From NCBI GenBank assembly GCA_035363255.1, contig DAOSES010000024.1, forward strand, positions 1 to 32,907: DNA of 32,907 nt, in the 5' to 3' direction. Source of the DNA: T3SED10-260 sp035363255. Its GTDB lineage: Bacteria > Caldisericota > Caldisericia > UBA6126. Each line of letters begins with the position of its first letter. The first letter of the stretch is position 1. Below are positions 15,400-23,495 of this stretch, piece after piece. Made by a program: the position numbers and the translations under genes. The notes under the pieces were generated by a model that searched no databases, was not told the origin of the DNA, and saw only the letters and a program-made list of their open reading frames with translations.

Positions 15400-16715
15400 T
15401 TCAAAAACTTATCCCCGAAGACCTGATTAAAAATCTTTCGGTAGAATCTTTTTATATCGAAGCAAGAAGCAAGCGTCCGATCCTCCGTGTTTCAGAGCCC
15501 TTGGACGAAGCCACTGAGCAAAACCTGATAGGCCTTCTTGGAGAAGATCTTTGCATCAATCAAATCACTGCTCAATCCAAAAATCCTGAAGAACTCGTCA
15601 ATCGCCTCCTTGAAGAAGCTGTCATCAAAAAAGCGACCGATATCCATTTTGATCCCCATCGTGAATCCATTATTGTCCGTATTCGCCTGGATGGTTTGTT
15701 GTATCCCATCTATCAGCTATCAGTTTCTCTTTATCAACGGGTGCTCAATCATGTCAAAATTCGTTCCAGATTGAATATTGCAGAAAAACGACTCCCTCAG
15801 GAAGGAGGGTTTTCTCACGACATTGATATTCAACATTTGGATGTTCGAATTTCTATTATTACCACTTGCTTTGGTGAAAAACTCGCCATGCGTATTCTCC
15901 CTTCGGGTAATGAGTTTTTAAGTCTTCAGGATATTGGATTTCCTCTTCATCTCGAAAGATTTATGATTGAGAAGCTTTCCCGAAAAACGGGTTCGGTTTT
16001 GGTGAGTGGACCTACCGGATCAGGTAAATCTTCCACTTTACATGTTTTCATGAAACATATCGATAAACGAAAACTTCATGTGATCTCTATCGAAGACCCC
16101 GTGGAAATCTTTGATGAAGGTATAAATCAACTTCCTGTCACCGAAGCTCTTGGGCTAAGCTATTCGCAACTTTTAAAACGTGTTCTGCGCCAGGATCCTG
16201 ATGTAATTTTATTGGGTGAAATACGCGATCCAGAGACCGCGAAACTTACCTGTGAAGCTTCTTTAACTGGGCATTTTGTTCTTTCCACTATCCATGCCAA
16301 AGATGGGGAGAGTATCCTACTGCGTTTGATGGATATGGGGGTGGATCCCTACCTTGTGGCATCGTCAGCAGATATCTTGATATCACAGCGCTTGGTCAGA
16401 AAGGTTTGTCCTTATTGTAGCTCAACAATCCCTATAGAGCCCTATTTTCAACAGTGGTCAGGTTTAAGCGAAATGAAGCAGGGTAGAGGGTGTGATTTCT
16501 GTTATCATAGCGGTTACCGTTATCGAACTGGTATTTTCGAGATTATTCAGCTTAGCCCAGAAACAAAACGAGTGATTGCAGAAAAAGAACGTCACCATGA
16601 ATTGAGTGCTTTGCTTCAAAACGATCGTCAAATTTCCTTGAAAGAATACGGGATTGAGCTGGTTAAGCGTGGCATCACGACTATAAACGAGGTTTATCTA
16701 AACCTGAATTCATGA
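15381..16715 (+). CDS. GspE/PilB-type secretion/pilus assembly ATPase
   Basis: This is a cytoplasmic hexameric ATPase that powers type II secretion or type IV pilus extension. The start is GTG 15381 (reads MDEQPLI); the nearby ATG 15385 is in the YqeG frame. Of 444 aa, the N-terminal part (about 60-190) shows the GspE signature ATDIHFDP. Walker A is GPTGSGKSS (210-218), the Asp box IEDPVE (237-242), Walker B DVILLGEIRD (274-283) and the His box STIHAKDG. A zinc module uses C343, C346, C371 and C374 (CPYC/CDFC). The usual ~150-aa N-terminal MshEN domain is short, so it is a compact member. It overlaps gspF by four bases. I did not assign pilB versus gspE. Confidence 0.93.
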   Translation: MDEQPLIQKLIPEDLIKNLSVESFYIEARSKRPILRVSEPLDEATEQNLIGLLGEDLCINQITAQSKNPEELVNRLLEEAVIKKATDIHFDPHRESIIVRIRLDGLLYPIYQLSVSLYQRVLNHVKIRSRLNIAEKRLPQEGGFSHDIDIQHLDVRISIITTCFGEKLAMRILPSGNEFLSLQDIGFPLHLERFMIEKLSRKTGSVLVSGPTGSGKSSTLHVFMKHIDKRKLHVISIEDPVEIFDEGINQLPVTEALGLSYSQLLKRVLRQDPDVILLGEIRDPETAKLTCEASLTGHFVLSTIHAKDGESILLRLMDMGVDPYLVASSADILISQRLVRKVCPYCSSTIPIEPYFQQWSGLSEMKQGRGCDFCYHSGYRYRTGIFEIIQLSPETKRVIAEKERHHELSALLQNDRQISLKEYGIELVKRGITTINEVYLNLNS

Positions 16716-17755
16716 AGCTAAATCGAAAAGAATGGACTATATTTTCCTTTCAAGCAGGGATGTTGCTACAACAAAATTTTCTGCTCCAGGATGTACTCGA
16801 TATTATTTCAAGAAGTCGAACCAGAAAGAAAGTGAAGCAACTCTCTCAGGAGCTACGGCGGGAAACAGAAAAAGGTTTTTCACTCAAAGAATCTTTGCTC
16901 CGTGTGAATCCTAAGGTGGAGCCTTTTTATTTGCTCTCTATTTCTGCAGGAGAACAAAGTGGCACTCTTACCACCGCATTTCAAAACCTGTATTATCATC
17001 TTGAGCGAAAGAATTCTCTCGAACAACGATTAAAAAGTACTTCGATCTATCCTCTGATAATACTTAGCATATCTCTCATTCTTGGTATAAGTCTTTTAAG
17101 TTTTATTGTGCCCTTGATAACTGAGATTGCCTCCAGTTTGGATACGGAGCTCCCTGCAAATACTCGTCGTCTTATTGCCAGCACTCAATGGATCTCACAA
17201 TACCGATACTACCTGGGAGCATCGATTCTGCTCATTCTTGCAAGTGCTGTTTATCTGCGACAACGGTTTAGGTATTTTTTTCATACCCTTTGCTTGAAGC
17301 TTCCTTTAATAGGTGATTGGACTCGCAAAAAGGAGCTTTGGAAGTTTTTCAGCACTTTTTCTTTGTTGTTAAGCAATCAGGTTCCAGCAGATACTGCCCT
17401 GGGAATTGCATGTGAAACCTTGCATAATGTTCGACTATCTGAAGAAATCGCTCTTGCAATTGAGCCCCTGCGTCAGGGAGAATCTCTGGCAGGTTCTTTA
17501 CATCGATTTATGATCAGTAGTGAATATCTTTACTCGCTTCTAAAAACAGGTGAAGAAAGCAATCGTATGGCGCAAAATGCTCAGTTTATTTCTGAAGCCC
17601 TTCAGGGAGAGCTTAATGCCAATTATGAGCAATGGGTGAAACTTGCAGAACCTGCCCTCTTTTTGCTGATTGGTATGGTGGTGTTGTGGATTGTTTTTTC
17701 AGCGTATCTGCCGATGCTTTCCATGTTTCAGTGGGATAGCTGGAATTTACCTTGA
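16712..17755 (+). CDS. GspF/PilC-type inner-membrane platform protein
   Basis: GspF/PilC is the polytopic membrane platform that couples the GspE/PilB ATPase to pilin assembly. The start is ATG 16712, overlapping the ATPase stop as ATGA. The 347-aa product has two T2SSF repeats: the first at about 10-130, followed by membrane spans near 110-135 and 165-185; the second at about 200-320, followed by a C-terminal span (LFLLIGMVVLWIVFSAYLPM). The duplicated signatures are VEPFYLLSISAGEQSGTL and SSEYLYSLLKTGEESNRM. It is the last gene of the eleven-gene run. No pilin or peptidase gene follows directly. Confidence 0.93.
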   Translation: MKLNRKEWTIFSFQAGMLLQQNFLLQDVLDIISRSRTRKKVKQLSQELRRETEKGFSLKESLLRVNPKVEPFYLLSISAGEQSGTLTTAFQNLYYHLERKNSLEQRLKSTSIYPLIILSISLILGISLLSFIVPLITEIASSLDTELPANTRRLIASTQWISQYRYYLGASILLILASAVYLRQRFRYFFHTLCLKLPLIGDWTRKKELWKFFSTFSLLLSNQVPADTALGIACETLHNVRLSEEIALAIEPLRQGESLAGSLHRFMISSEYLYSLLKTGEESNRMAQNAQFISEALQGELNANYEQWVKLAEPALFLLIGMVVLWIVFSAYLPMLSMFQWDSWNLP

Positions 17756-17770
17756 TCATCGTTCTTTTCT

Positions 17771-17798
17771 TTGGATTTTACTCAAGTTGCAGTACAAT
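17771..17798 (+). promoter_or_regulatory. Promoter of the small lipoprotein gene
   Basis: TTGGAT (17771-17776), 16 bases, TACAAT (17793-17798). The -10 is strong and the -35 is half-matched. A leader of about 46 bases ends in the ribosome site AAGGAGG (17837-17843). Confidence 0.5.
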
Positions 17799-17850
17799 GA
17801 TGTTTATCTGGGTGAATGAGTAAGTTTGTATCAAAAAAGGAGGATTTAGC

Positions 17851-18354
17851 ATGAAAATGAGGAAAGTGTTTTCTTTAGTCTTGGTTTTTATTGTATTTCC
17901 CCTGGTGCTCAGTTTAAGCGCTTGCTATTCACAAAAACAGGTTGAAACCAAGCCCATTGAGCAAGTAAACGATTCTTCGCTGATTAACGATCAAAAGGTT
18001 TTGTATTTTTCAGGAGTCACTTCTCAAAAGCTTCTCATGGATGATGCTTTTTACGTACTAAACATTCTGATGCAGGATCCCAAGCCTCAGGATACCAGCT
18101 GGACTTTTCAGCTTAATGTTCAACTTACCCGCATTCAACGAATGCTGAATGATGAGTTTGGAAAGATTTGCCCTGTAGAATACAAAGAAGCCAACATGCA
18201 TTATTTAAAAGCTCTGGAAAGTTTCCGTTTTGTGCTTGAAAACTACCCGAAAGCGCTTGAAAACCTTGACACCAGTCTTATGGAAGCCTGTAGTCAAGAG
18301 CTGAAACTTGGTTCCGAATTGTTGGAAACAAGTGTGGAAGAGCTTAAGAAATAA
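17851..18354 (+). CDS. Small predicted lipoprotein, helical, function unknown
   Basis: The start is ATG 17851 with AAGGAGG seven bases upstream. The 167-aa product has a lipoprotein signal (hydrophobic 6-22, lipobox LSAC, lipid-anchored Cys25), a Ser/Gln linker, then a charged, mostly helical domain. Cys residues occur in KICPVEY and MEACSQEL. No family is recognised. It has its own promoter after gspF, so it is probably a separate transcript. Its last 11 bases overlap the 3' end of the opposite-strand HEAT-repeat gene, and no intrinsic terminator is visible, so transcripts from the two genes would overlap. Confidence 0.85.
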   Translation: MKMRKVFSLVLVFIVFPLVLSLSACYSQKQVETKPIEQVNDSSLINDQKVLYFSGVTSQKLLMDDAFYVLNILMQDPKPQDTSWTFQLNVQLTRIQRMLNDEFGKICPVEYKEANMHYLKALESFRFVLENYPKALENLDTSLMEACSQELKLGSELLETSVEELKK

Positions 18355-18745
18355 ACTGGGCTTGATCCTGGCTGGAAAGTTTTTTTTGGAGCTTTTCAAT
18401 GACATGATCAGCTTTCTGGCGAACTTCCAACTGCGAATCTGCTTTTAAGTTTTTGATATCATCAATACAAGCAGGGTCTCCAATCATGCACAGGATATCC
18501 AGAGCGTGTATTTTACGGGGGACCCTGTCGCCTTTCAACTCGCGCAGAAGCAGCTCTGTGACGGCTGGGTTGTTCATGTCGTGAAGGCTAAGAGATACAT
18601 AATTGCGTACCCATTCATTTTCGTCTCCCAAAGCATCGATGAGGGGATCAATAGCGGAAGGATCTTTGATAGCACCCAATTCAAGGGTGGCGCGAAGATC
18701 TTTGTGGCGAATTCGATTTAATAAGGTGTTTATCTTTTTTTTCAT
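18344..18745 (-). CDS. HEAT-repeat protein
   Basis: The start is ATG 18745 (reverse strand) with GGAG six bases upstream; the frame opens four codons earlier at a TTG that coincides with the ribosome site. The 133-aa product consists of about four helical HEAT repeats (DPSAIDPLIDALGDENEWVR, then NPAVTELLLREL, then IHALDILCMIGDPACIDDIK, and a final C-terminal helix pair). Such proteins act as protein-binding scaffolds; the PBS-lyase-like subtype (sharing the DPxAIDPL-AL-D--WVR pattern) is frequent in bacteria. No partner is evident. It converges on the upstream lipoprotein gene with an 11-base overlap. Confidence 0.88.
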   Translation of the reverse strand: MKKKINTLLNRIRHKDLRATLELGAIKDPSAIDPLIDALGDENEWVRNYVSLSLHDMNNPAVTELLLRELKGDRVPRKIHALDILCMIGDPACIDDIKNLKADSQLEVRQKADHVIEKLQKKLSSQDQAQFIS

Positions 18746-18764
18746 CACACTCTCCAATGATCAT

Positions 18765-18793
18765 AATTTAAGAGTGACTCAAGCTTTTGTCAA
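18765..18793 (-). promoter_or_regulatory. Promoter of the HEAT-repeat gene
   Basis: On the reverse strand TTGACA (18793-18788) is perfect; 17 bases later TAAATT (18770-18765) matches four of six. The leader would be about 12 bases before the ribosome site. It begins just 14 bases past the mntP stop. Confidence 0.55.
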
Positions 18794-18806
18794 GCAAATC
18801 ATAAAC

Positions 18807-19361
18807 TTAAATCAGTAAACGTTCGATAAGTATTTTTATTGCAATACCCAGGATAGCTATTCCACCCCAAATGCCTGGTCTGCGAATTTGGTATTTTTGT
18901 GAGGATCTTCCCAACCAGACACCCACCAGAGTCATTAGGCTCGCAGTGATGCCTATGATGAGGGAGGGTATCCAAATACTGCGTTGTAGGATTGCATAAG
19001 AAAAGCCCACTGCCCATGCATCAAGACTGGTTGCAACGGAAACTCCAATTAAAGCCCAGCCGCGAGAGAGATCGGTGGTGGAGCCTTGTTCGGGGTTTTT
19101 GATAGCTTCTACAATCATGTGGATTCCTATGATTGCAAGTATCCCCGTGACAATCCATACATCTGCCTGCTTCAACCAGGGAGCTATGGCTTGACCCAGG
19201 AGAAAACCAAGCAAGGGCATAAAAAACTGGAAACTCCCAAAAGCTATGGAAAGCCTTTTCATGGCGTTCCTGTCGCAAGCTTTATCACACAAGCCATGTG
19301 CAAAAGCTATGGAAAAAGCATCCAAACCCAAACTGACCGCTATCACCAATAATTCTATCAT
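18807..19361 (-). CDS. mntP: Manganese efflux pump MntP family
   Basis: MntP exports Mn(II) across the cytoplasmic membrane. The chosen start is ATG 19361 (MIELLVIAVS), giving 184 aa, the family norm; longer in-frame extensions begin at weak codons. Six hydrophobic spans are visible in two related halves. The conserved acidic motifs are SLGLDAFSIAFAHG with Asp14 and GVSVATSLDAWAVGFS with Asp114. The ribosome site GGGTG is modest. MntP genes are often controlled by a Mn riboswitch (yybP-ykoY), but the 69-base gap to the divergent gene is too short to contain one. Placed divergently from a transsulfuration-type enzyme. Confidence 0.92.
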   Translation of the reverse strand: MIELLVIAVSLGLDAFSIAFAHGLCDKACDRNAMKRLSIAFGSFQFFMPLLGFLLGQAIAPWLKQADVWIVTGILAIIGIHMIVEAIKNPEQGSTTDLSRGWALIGVSVATSLDAWAVGFSYAILQRSIWIPSLIIGITASLMTLVGVWLGRSSQKYQIRRPGIWGGIAILGIAIKILIERLLI

Positions 19362-19372
19362 GCAACACCCTA

Positions 19373-19400
19373 TTCTTATTTCAAATAGAACCAGTATAAT
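19373..19400 (+). promoter_or_regulatory. Promoter of the PLP-enzyme gene in the divergent gap
   Basis: A perfect TATAAT (19395-19400) with a weak TTCTTA (19373-19378) 16 bases upstream. A second, reverse-strand TATAAT lies at 19409-19404, so promoters for mntP and the PLP gene may overlap, but it lacks a well spaced -35. Confidence 0.4.
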
Positions 19401-19430
19401 CAAATTATATATGAAAAAAAAAGGTGAAAC

Positions 19431-20588
19431 ATGAAAGAAAAACTATCTCCCGAGGATATTTGCACGCATACTGGTGAAGATTATACAAATTATCATGGTG
19501 CCATGATCCCTCCGATTTTTCAAAACTCCTTATTTGTTCAAAGCAAAGATCATCCTTTTGATCCAGAGAACTTTGTATATACTCGAATGAGTAATCCCAC
19601 GCTTCAGGTAGCTGAAAAAAAGCTTGCAGAGCTCGAATGTGCCGAAGCTGCCCTGGTTTTTAGTTCTGGTATGGCAGCTATCAGCTCCGGGATTCTTTCA
19701 ATAGTAAAAGCTGGAGACCATATCTTAGCTGTAGAAAATGTGTATGGACCTACGCGAGAGTTTCTGGAGCAATATCTCAGCAAATTCAACATCTCAGTCA
19801 GCTTTGTAAAAGGAGTTTGCCCCAAGGAGTTTGAAAATGCTATTCAACAAAATACCCAATTGATATATCTTGAAAGTCCTACGAGTTTCACGATGCATCT
19901 GCAGGATTTGGCTGAAATAGCAAATATTGCCAGAAAAAATCAAGTTTTTACGATGATAGACAACACCTGGGCTACTCCTTTGTATCAAAATCCTATCATG
20001 CTTGGGATTGATCTGGTAGCGCATACTGCCTCTAAATACCTGGGTGGGCATAGCGATATTGTTGCTGGAGTTCTGGCCGGGACAAAAAAACACCTGGACA
20101 CAATCCAGATGAAAGAAAGAGCTCTGTTTGGTGCCGTGATGGATCCACATCAAGCTTGGTTGCTAATTCGAGGCTTGAGGACGCTTCCAGTGCGTTTGCA
20201 ACAACATCAGCAAAATGCCCTTAAGATTGCCAAATTTCTCGAACTGCATCCTGCGGTTGATCATGTTCTTTATCCTGGGCTTGCTTCCCATCCTCAATAT
20301 GAGCTTGCAAAACGACAGATGTCTGGTTGCAGTGGTTTGATGAGCTTTGTCTTGAAAGGAGATGCTCAAACCGTTGAAACCTTCATTCAACAGCTTCAGG
20401 TGTTTCAATTGGCTTGTAGCTGGGGAGGTTTTGAAAGCCTTGTAATTCCCATTGGAAAGGGCATGGATATAGATATGCGCGAAAAATTGGGCATCCATCC
20501 CGAGCTTATCCGGATTCATGTGGGTTTGGAAAATATTGATACTTTAGTTAGCGATTTGAAACAAGCACTGAATAAGTGTATGGAATAA
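19431..20588 (+). CDS. Transsulfuration-type PLP enzyme (cystathionine gamma/beta-lyase or methionine gamma-lyase family)
   Basis: The 385-aa product belongs to the Cys/Met metabolism PLP family (fold type I). The PLP lysine is Lys202 in HTASKYLGGHSD, the ring-binding Asp is Asp177 (MIDNTWATPLYQNP), Tyr105 lies in VENVYGPT, and Tyr50/Arg52 in VYTRMSNPT contact the neighbour subunit's phosphate. SSGMAAIS (78-85) binds the cofactor phosphate. The start is ATG 19431 with AAGGTG upstream. The exact reaction cannot be fixed from motifs: the family includes cystathionine gamma-synthase, gamma-lyase, beta-lyase and methionine gamma-lyase. Its own promoter and no operon partner give little help. Confidence 0.93.
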   Translation: MKEKLSPEDICTHTGEDYTNYHGAMIPPIFQNSLFVQSKDHPFDPENFVYTRMSNPTLQVAEKKLAELECAEAALVFSSGMAAISSGILSIVKAGDHILAVENVYGPTREFLEQYLSKFNISVSFVKGVCPKEFENAIQQNTQLIYLESPTSFTMHLQDLAEIANIARKNQVFTMIDNTWATPLYQNPIMLGIDLVAHTASKYLGGHSDIVAGVLAGTKKHLDTIQMKERALFGAVMDPHQAWLLIRGLRTLPVRLQQHQQNALKIAKFLELHPAVDHVLYPGLASHPQYELAKRQMSGCSGLMSFVLKGDAQTVETFIQQLQVFQLACSWGGFESLVIPIGKGMDIDMREKLGIHPELIRIHVGLENIDTLVSDLKQALNKCME

Positions 20589-20597
20589 ACCAATTTA

Positions 20598-20606
20598 TGG
20601 TAAAAT
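20598..20606 (+). promoter_or_regulatory. Extended -10 promoter of the prepilin gene
   Basis: TGG followed by TAAAAT (20601-20606) gives an extended -10 (TGnTAAAAT); no good -35 is seen. The leader of about 23 bases carries AAAAGGGG (20622-20629) before ATG 20636. Confidence 0.45.
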
Positions 20607-20635
20607 AGGAGCACATAAAGCAAAAGGGGTCTCAA

Positions 20636-20857
20636 ATGAAGCGAATAAGAGAAGAGAAGGGGCAAACGCAATTAGAGTACATCTTGCTTATTTCGGTTGT
20701 GATTGTCATTCTGAGCTTGGGAATACCCCCAATGAGAGAAGCAGTTGCCAATGTTATCACTCGAGCGATTCAAGCCTTCAGCCGAAACGACGAAGTGTCT
20801 GAGCCTCCTGCAGGAAACGATGTTTTTAGATTTGATTATAAGCAAAGTCTTCTTTAA
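20636..20857 (+). CDS. Flp-like (type IVb) prepilin
   Basis: The 73-aa product has the Flp pilin layout: a short basic leader (MKRIREEKG), then G-QTQLEY with Gly before the predicted cleavage point and Glu5/Tyr6 of the mature protein, then a hydrophobic helix (ILLISVVIVILSLGI) and a short C-terminal part. Type IVb prepilins are processed by a dedicated peptidase and polymerise into thin filaments. The start is ATG 20636 with AAGGGG upstream. It is a single-gene unit with a strong terminator. A GspE/GspF motor pair is encoded 3 kb upstream and is the likely machinery, but no prepilin peptidase or secretin is in view, so this is inference. Confidence 0.8.
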   Translation: MKRIREEKGQTQLEYILLISVVIVILSLGIPPMREAVANVITRAIQAFSRNDEVSEPPAGNDVFRFDYKQSLL

Positions 20858-20862
20858 AAGAT

Positions 20863-20910
20863 AAAAAAAAGGGGGGAGCTGTGCTTTATTCAAGCTCCCC
20901 CCTTTTTTTT
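20863..20910. terminator. Strong bidirectional intrinsic terminator
   Basis: GGGGGGAGCT (20871-20880) pairs with AGCTCCCCCC (20893-20902) over 10 G+C-rich bp with a 12-base loop. A-run 20863-20870 faces T-run 20903-20910, giving T-tails in both directions. It lies between the convergent prepilin and release-factor-like genes. Confidence 0.9.
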
Positions 20911-20916
20911 ACTAAA

Positions 20917-22068
20917 TTAATACCTTAAAATAGCAGCGGCATTGGTCTTATCGGGCATAAACTCAGGTTTGACTGAAAAAACAGTCCCTTTGTTGACCAG
21001 AGTCTGGATGCTGGCATAACTAAGAAGGTCTTCATCCCCAGTCTCAAATTTCTCGTGGAGGGTGACTTTTTCTATATTTTCGTCAATAGCCCCCCAGCAT
21101 TCAATCTCTCTTGCCACAAAAAGGGTATCGATTTGCCCATTTTTGGCTGCGAGTACTATTTCTTCAAGCTGGGAAGAGGTTTTGCCAGTACCGTTCAACT
21201 GGTGATATCGCTCTTCGGCTTCAGTTCGTTCTTTTTTAAAATAGGGCCTGATTAATGGAAAACCCTTTTCGAGCAAAACTCGGGCATCAAGATTGTCTGG
21301 ATTGCCAGGGATGTGATCTTCAAAAAGCAGGGGGTACGAATTGATTTCCTTGTAAAGAGAAAAGTTGGTGTCCACGGTGGCAAGAATCAATGGGTCATGG
21401 GTGTCTTTCAAAACTTTGCTGACTTGATGATCGACTGCGCGGAAAAACTTTTTTAAGTTTTCTTTTTCTTGATCGCTGACATCGCCTCCCCCATGCATAA
21501 CTGCGGTTTGATCTCCTTTTCCACCTGTGCCAACATAGTGGTGAAATTGGTGAGATTCTGAATCTTTATCCCCAAGGATATCAGCCATGCTTTGAGGCAT
21601 GTTTTCCACTTCAAGCAGTTCAACTTCGTCGCGATTGCATTGGAAGAGACGCACCTGCTCGGGACTGAGCGCAAGAATGTAGAAGAATTCTTCCCGACTT
21701 AGAAGGGGCAACATGGGCTTGAGATGGAAGCGATGAGTTACTATCGCCATTTCTCGAAAAGCATGAGTGGTTCGATAATAGTTCATCCCTTCGGGTCCAA
21801 TAAAAACCGCAAAACCTTTTCGTTGGTGTTTCCAAAAAAAATGATTGGAAAGGAGCTGATAGGCAGGATCCAAAATCGATTTGACTTCGGGGCTACGTAC
21901 TCCTTCGAGTATGAGCTCCTCCTCTGCGCGACGAACAAGATTTTTGAAACGAATCGGATCTTGCTCTGTTTCAGCACCAACTGCATGCGTAGGCATAAAG
22001 ATTGAAACATGATAAGCTCCTGAAGAACGTGACAAGACTTGCAAATCTTCTCTAGAAAATAATCGCAC
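20917..22068 (-). CDS. Bacterial archaeo-eukaryotic release factor-like protein (baeRF, family 7-like)
   Basis: The start is GTG 22068 (reverse strand), with a near-perfect AGGAGGTG seven bases upstream. The 383-aa product shows the baeRF layout: an opening MRLFSREDLQVLSR with YHVSIFMPTH (about 18-27), then DPIRFKNLVRRAEEEL, and LDPAYQLLS before a HFFWKHQRKGFAVFIGPE segment. The mid-domain has VEDFxx-like ILALSPEQVRLFQCNRDEVELL, and the C-terminal eRF1 domain-3-like part ends PEFMPDKTNAAAILRY. These proteins resemble archaeal/eukaryotic peptide-chain release factors and are proposed to act in ribosome rescue or nucleotide sensing; function is unproven. The family number is from memory of the pattern. 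Confidence 0.75.
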   Translation of the reverse strand: MRLFSREDLQVLSRSSGAYHVSIFMPTHAVGAETEQDPIRFKNLVRRAEEELILEGVRSPEVKSILDPAYQLLSNHFFWKHQRKGFAVFIGPEGMNYYRTTHAFREMAIVTHRFHLKPMLPLLSREEFFYILALSPEQVRLFQCNRDEVELLEVENMPQSMADILGDKDSESHQFHHYVGTGGKGDQTAVMHGGGDVSDQEKENLKKFFRAVDHQVSKVLKDTHDPLILATVDTNFSLYKEINSYPLLFEDHIPGNPDNLDARVLLEKGFPLIRPYFKKERTEAEERYHQLNGTGKTSSQLEEIVLAAKNGQIDTLFVAREIECWGAIDENIEKVTLHEKFETGDEDLLSYASIQTLVNKGTVFSVKPEFMPDKTNAAAILRY

Positions 22069-22129
22069 AAGTCCACCTCCTTAAGTTTATGTACAAAGCT
22101 TTATGATGTCGCCTTGCCTGCATCTATTA

Positions 22130-23434
22130 TTATATGTTAAATTGGTAAACTCTCCAGGTAAAAGTGACATCAGACATACGTTTCATTGGATTAATCATTT
22201 CAAGGTTGATATCTGCAATCTGCGATCCTGAGCCTGCAAGCAAGCCATAAATCTTGGCTAATTCGTAAGATTCAAGGTACAACAAGGCATCCAGTCCATT
22301 TTTTTTTGCAAGAGATCCTAGAATAAATATTCGTGCGTGCTTGAATACTTTGAGTTTAAGGCGCTTTTTGAGGTGACGAAAGATCATCAGATCTCGCCAC
22401 AGCCATTTCCAAAAAGGGATTCGGGCAAAAGATCTCATCCAGTGTTTATGTTCTTGATCCCATGCATCGATGACTTCGTTCAGATCTGGAATCATCACCG
22501 AACAAGCCACTATTTCCTTTTGGGGAGAAAGATTTTTTTCTGCAAGCAAGACCCATTCATACAATGCCATCATTTTTAGACCCTGGGCAATATAGTTAAA
22601 TTCTGCATCATCGAAATACTCAAACTGGGGGTGGCGATCGGTGTCCCAGGCTTGATTGTATAAGCGTTTTATTGCCGCAACATCCTGCTTAAACTTACTT
22701 CGACTGAGACTGCGAATTTGTATGCCCTGAGCTGATATCTTCTGTCTTAGCGATTTGCCCTTACTGCCCAGCGAATTGATACGATCTATAAAAGTCTTCA
22801 TTGTAGTAGTTTTAACTAAAAAAGCATACCAGTCATTTTCTTTTTGAGCAAAGGACTCAAAGTACTCTTGATAATAGGGGGGGTGGTAGGGTTCCATAAA
22901 CATGGGATGATGCTGGAATCCATCGATTAAAAGCCCAATTTCTCCATTGGCATTAAACCTGGCAGGTCCAATGATTTTTGTTGCGCCCTGTTCCTTGAGA
23001 GTTTTAATGGCTTCCTTGAGGAGAGTTTCTGCTACTTTGTGGCACTCAATGCATTCAAAAAGACCAATCCAGCCAATTGGGTCTTGAACTCCGTTTTCAT
23101 GATAGTTTTTGTCAATATATACTGCGATTCTGCCAGCAAGCTTTCCATTTTTCCATGCTAGAAAGTATTGCAGATAGCTCAGATGTCGAAAAAAGGGATG
23201 GGAGCCAGGGAAAAACTTTTTAAAACCAGAGGGATCAGGGTTTAAGTCTGACCATTCTTGCAAATACAAGGGAAATACTTTTTTTGAGCAGGAATCAAAA
23301 TAAGCTGGAATCTTCCAGGGAACTTGCACAAAGTGATGCAAATCCCTTGGATGAATCCTGTATCCACCCGTCGATACCGGATTTTTCACCAAAGCCCTAA
23401 GCTTAATTTCACCCATTGCTAAATTGTAACCCAA
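22130..23434 (-). CDS. Large GNAT-like protein (YghO family)
   Basis: The preferred start is TTG 23434 (reverse strand), since AAGGAG lies about six bases upstream; ATG 23416 is the alternative with a poorer site. The product is about 434 aa (428 from the ATG). Central motifs suggest a GNAT acetyltransferase-like fold: LAWKNGKLAGRIAVYID, then GWIGLFECIECHKVAETLL and an ATKIIGPARFNANGEIGLLI segment, and a C-terminal YLESYELAKIYGLLAGSGSQ with a final NPMKRMSDVTFTWRVYQF. The closest remembered relatives are the E. coli YghO-type proteins of unknown function. Gap to the downstream baeRF gene is 61 bases with no terminator, so they may be co-transcribed. Confidence 0.75.
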   Translation of the reverse strand: MGYNLAMGEIKLRALVKNPVSTGGYRIHPRDLHHFVQVPWKIPAYFDSCSKKVFPLYLQEWSDLNPDPSGFKKFFPGSHPFFRHLSYLQYFLAWKNGKLAGRIAVYIDKNYHENGVQDPIGWIGLFECIECHKVAETLLKEAIKTLKEQGATKIIGPARFNANGEIGLLIDGFQHHPMFMEPYHPPYYQEYFESFAQKENDWYAFLVKTTTMKTFIDRINSLGSKGKSLRQKISAQGIQIRSLSRSKFKQDVAAIKRLYNQAWDTDRHPQFEYFDDAEFNYIAQGLKMMALYEWVLLAEKNLSPQKEIVACSVMIPDLNEVIDAWDQEHKHWMRSFARIPFWKWLWRDLMIFRHLKKRLKLKVFKHARIFILGSLAKKNGLDALLYLESYELAKIYGLLAGSGSQIADINLEMINPMKRMSDVTFTWRVYQFNI

Positions 23435-23495
23435 TTTCCTCTCCTTACAAACCACCCAAAATCGGGGACGGTTCTTTTTTGTTAGAAAGACTTTT

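Noticed and set aside
19362..19430. Mn riboswitch (yybP-ykoY) upstream of mntP
   Set aside because: The whole divergent gap is only 69 bases, too short for the element, and no conserved loop is seen.
21783..22076. 97-aa minus-strand frame at the start of the baeRF gene
   Set aside because: Shadow frame within a well-supported gene; it lacks its own ribosome site placement and family resemblance.
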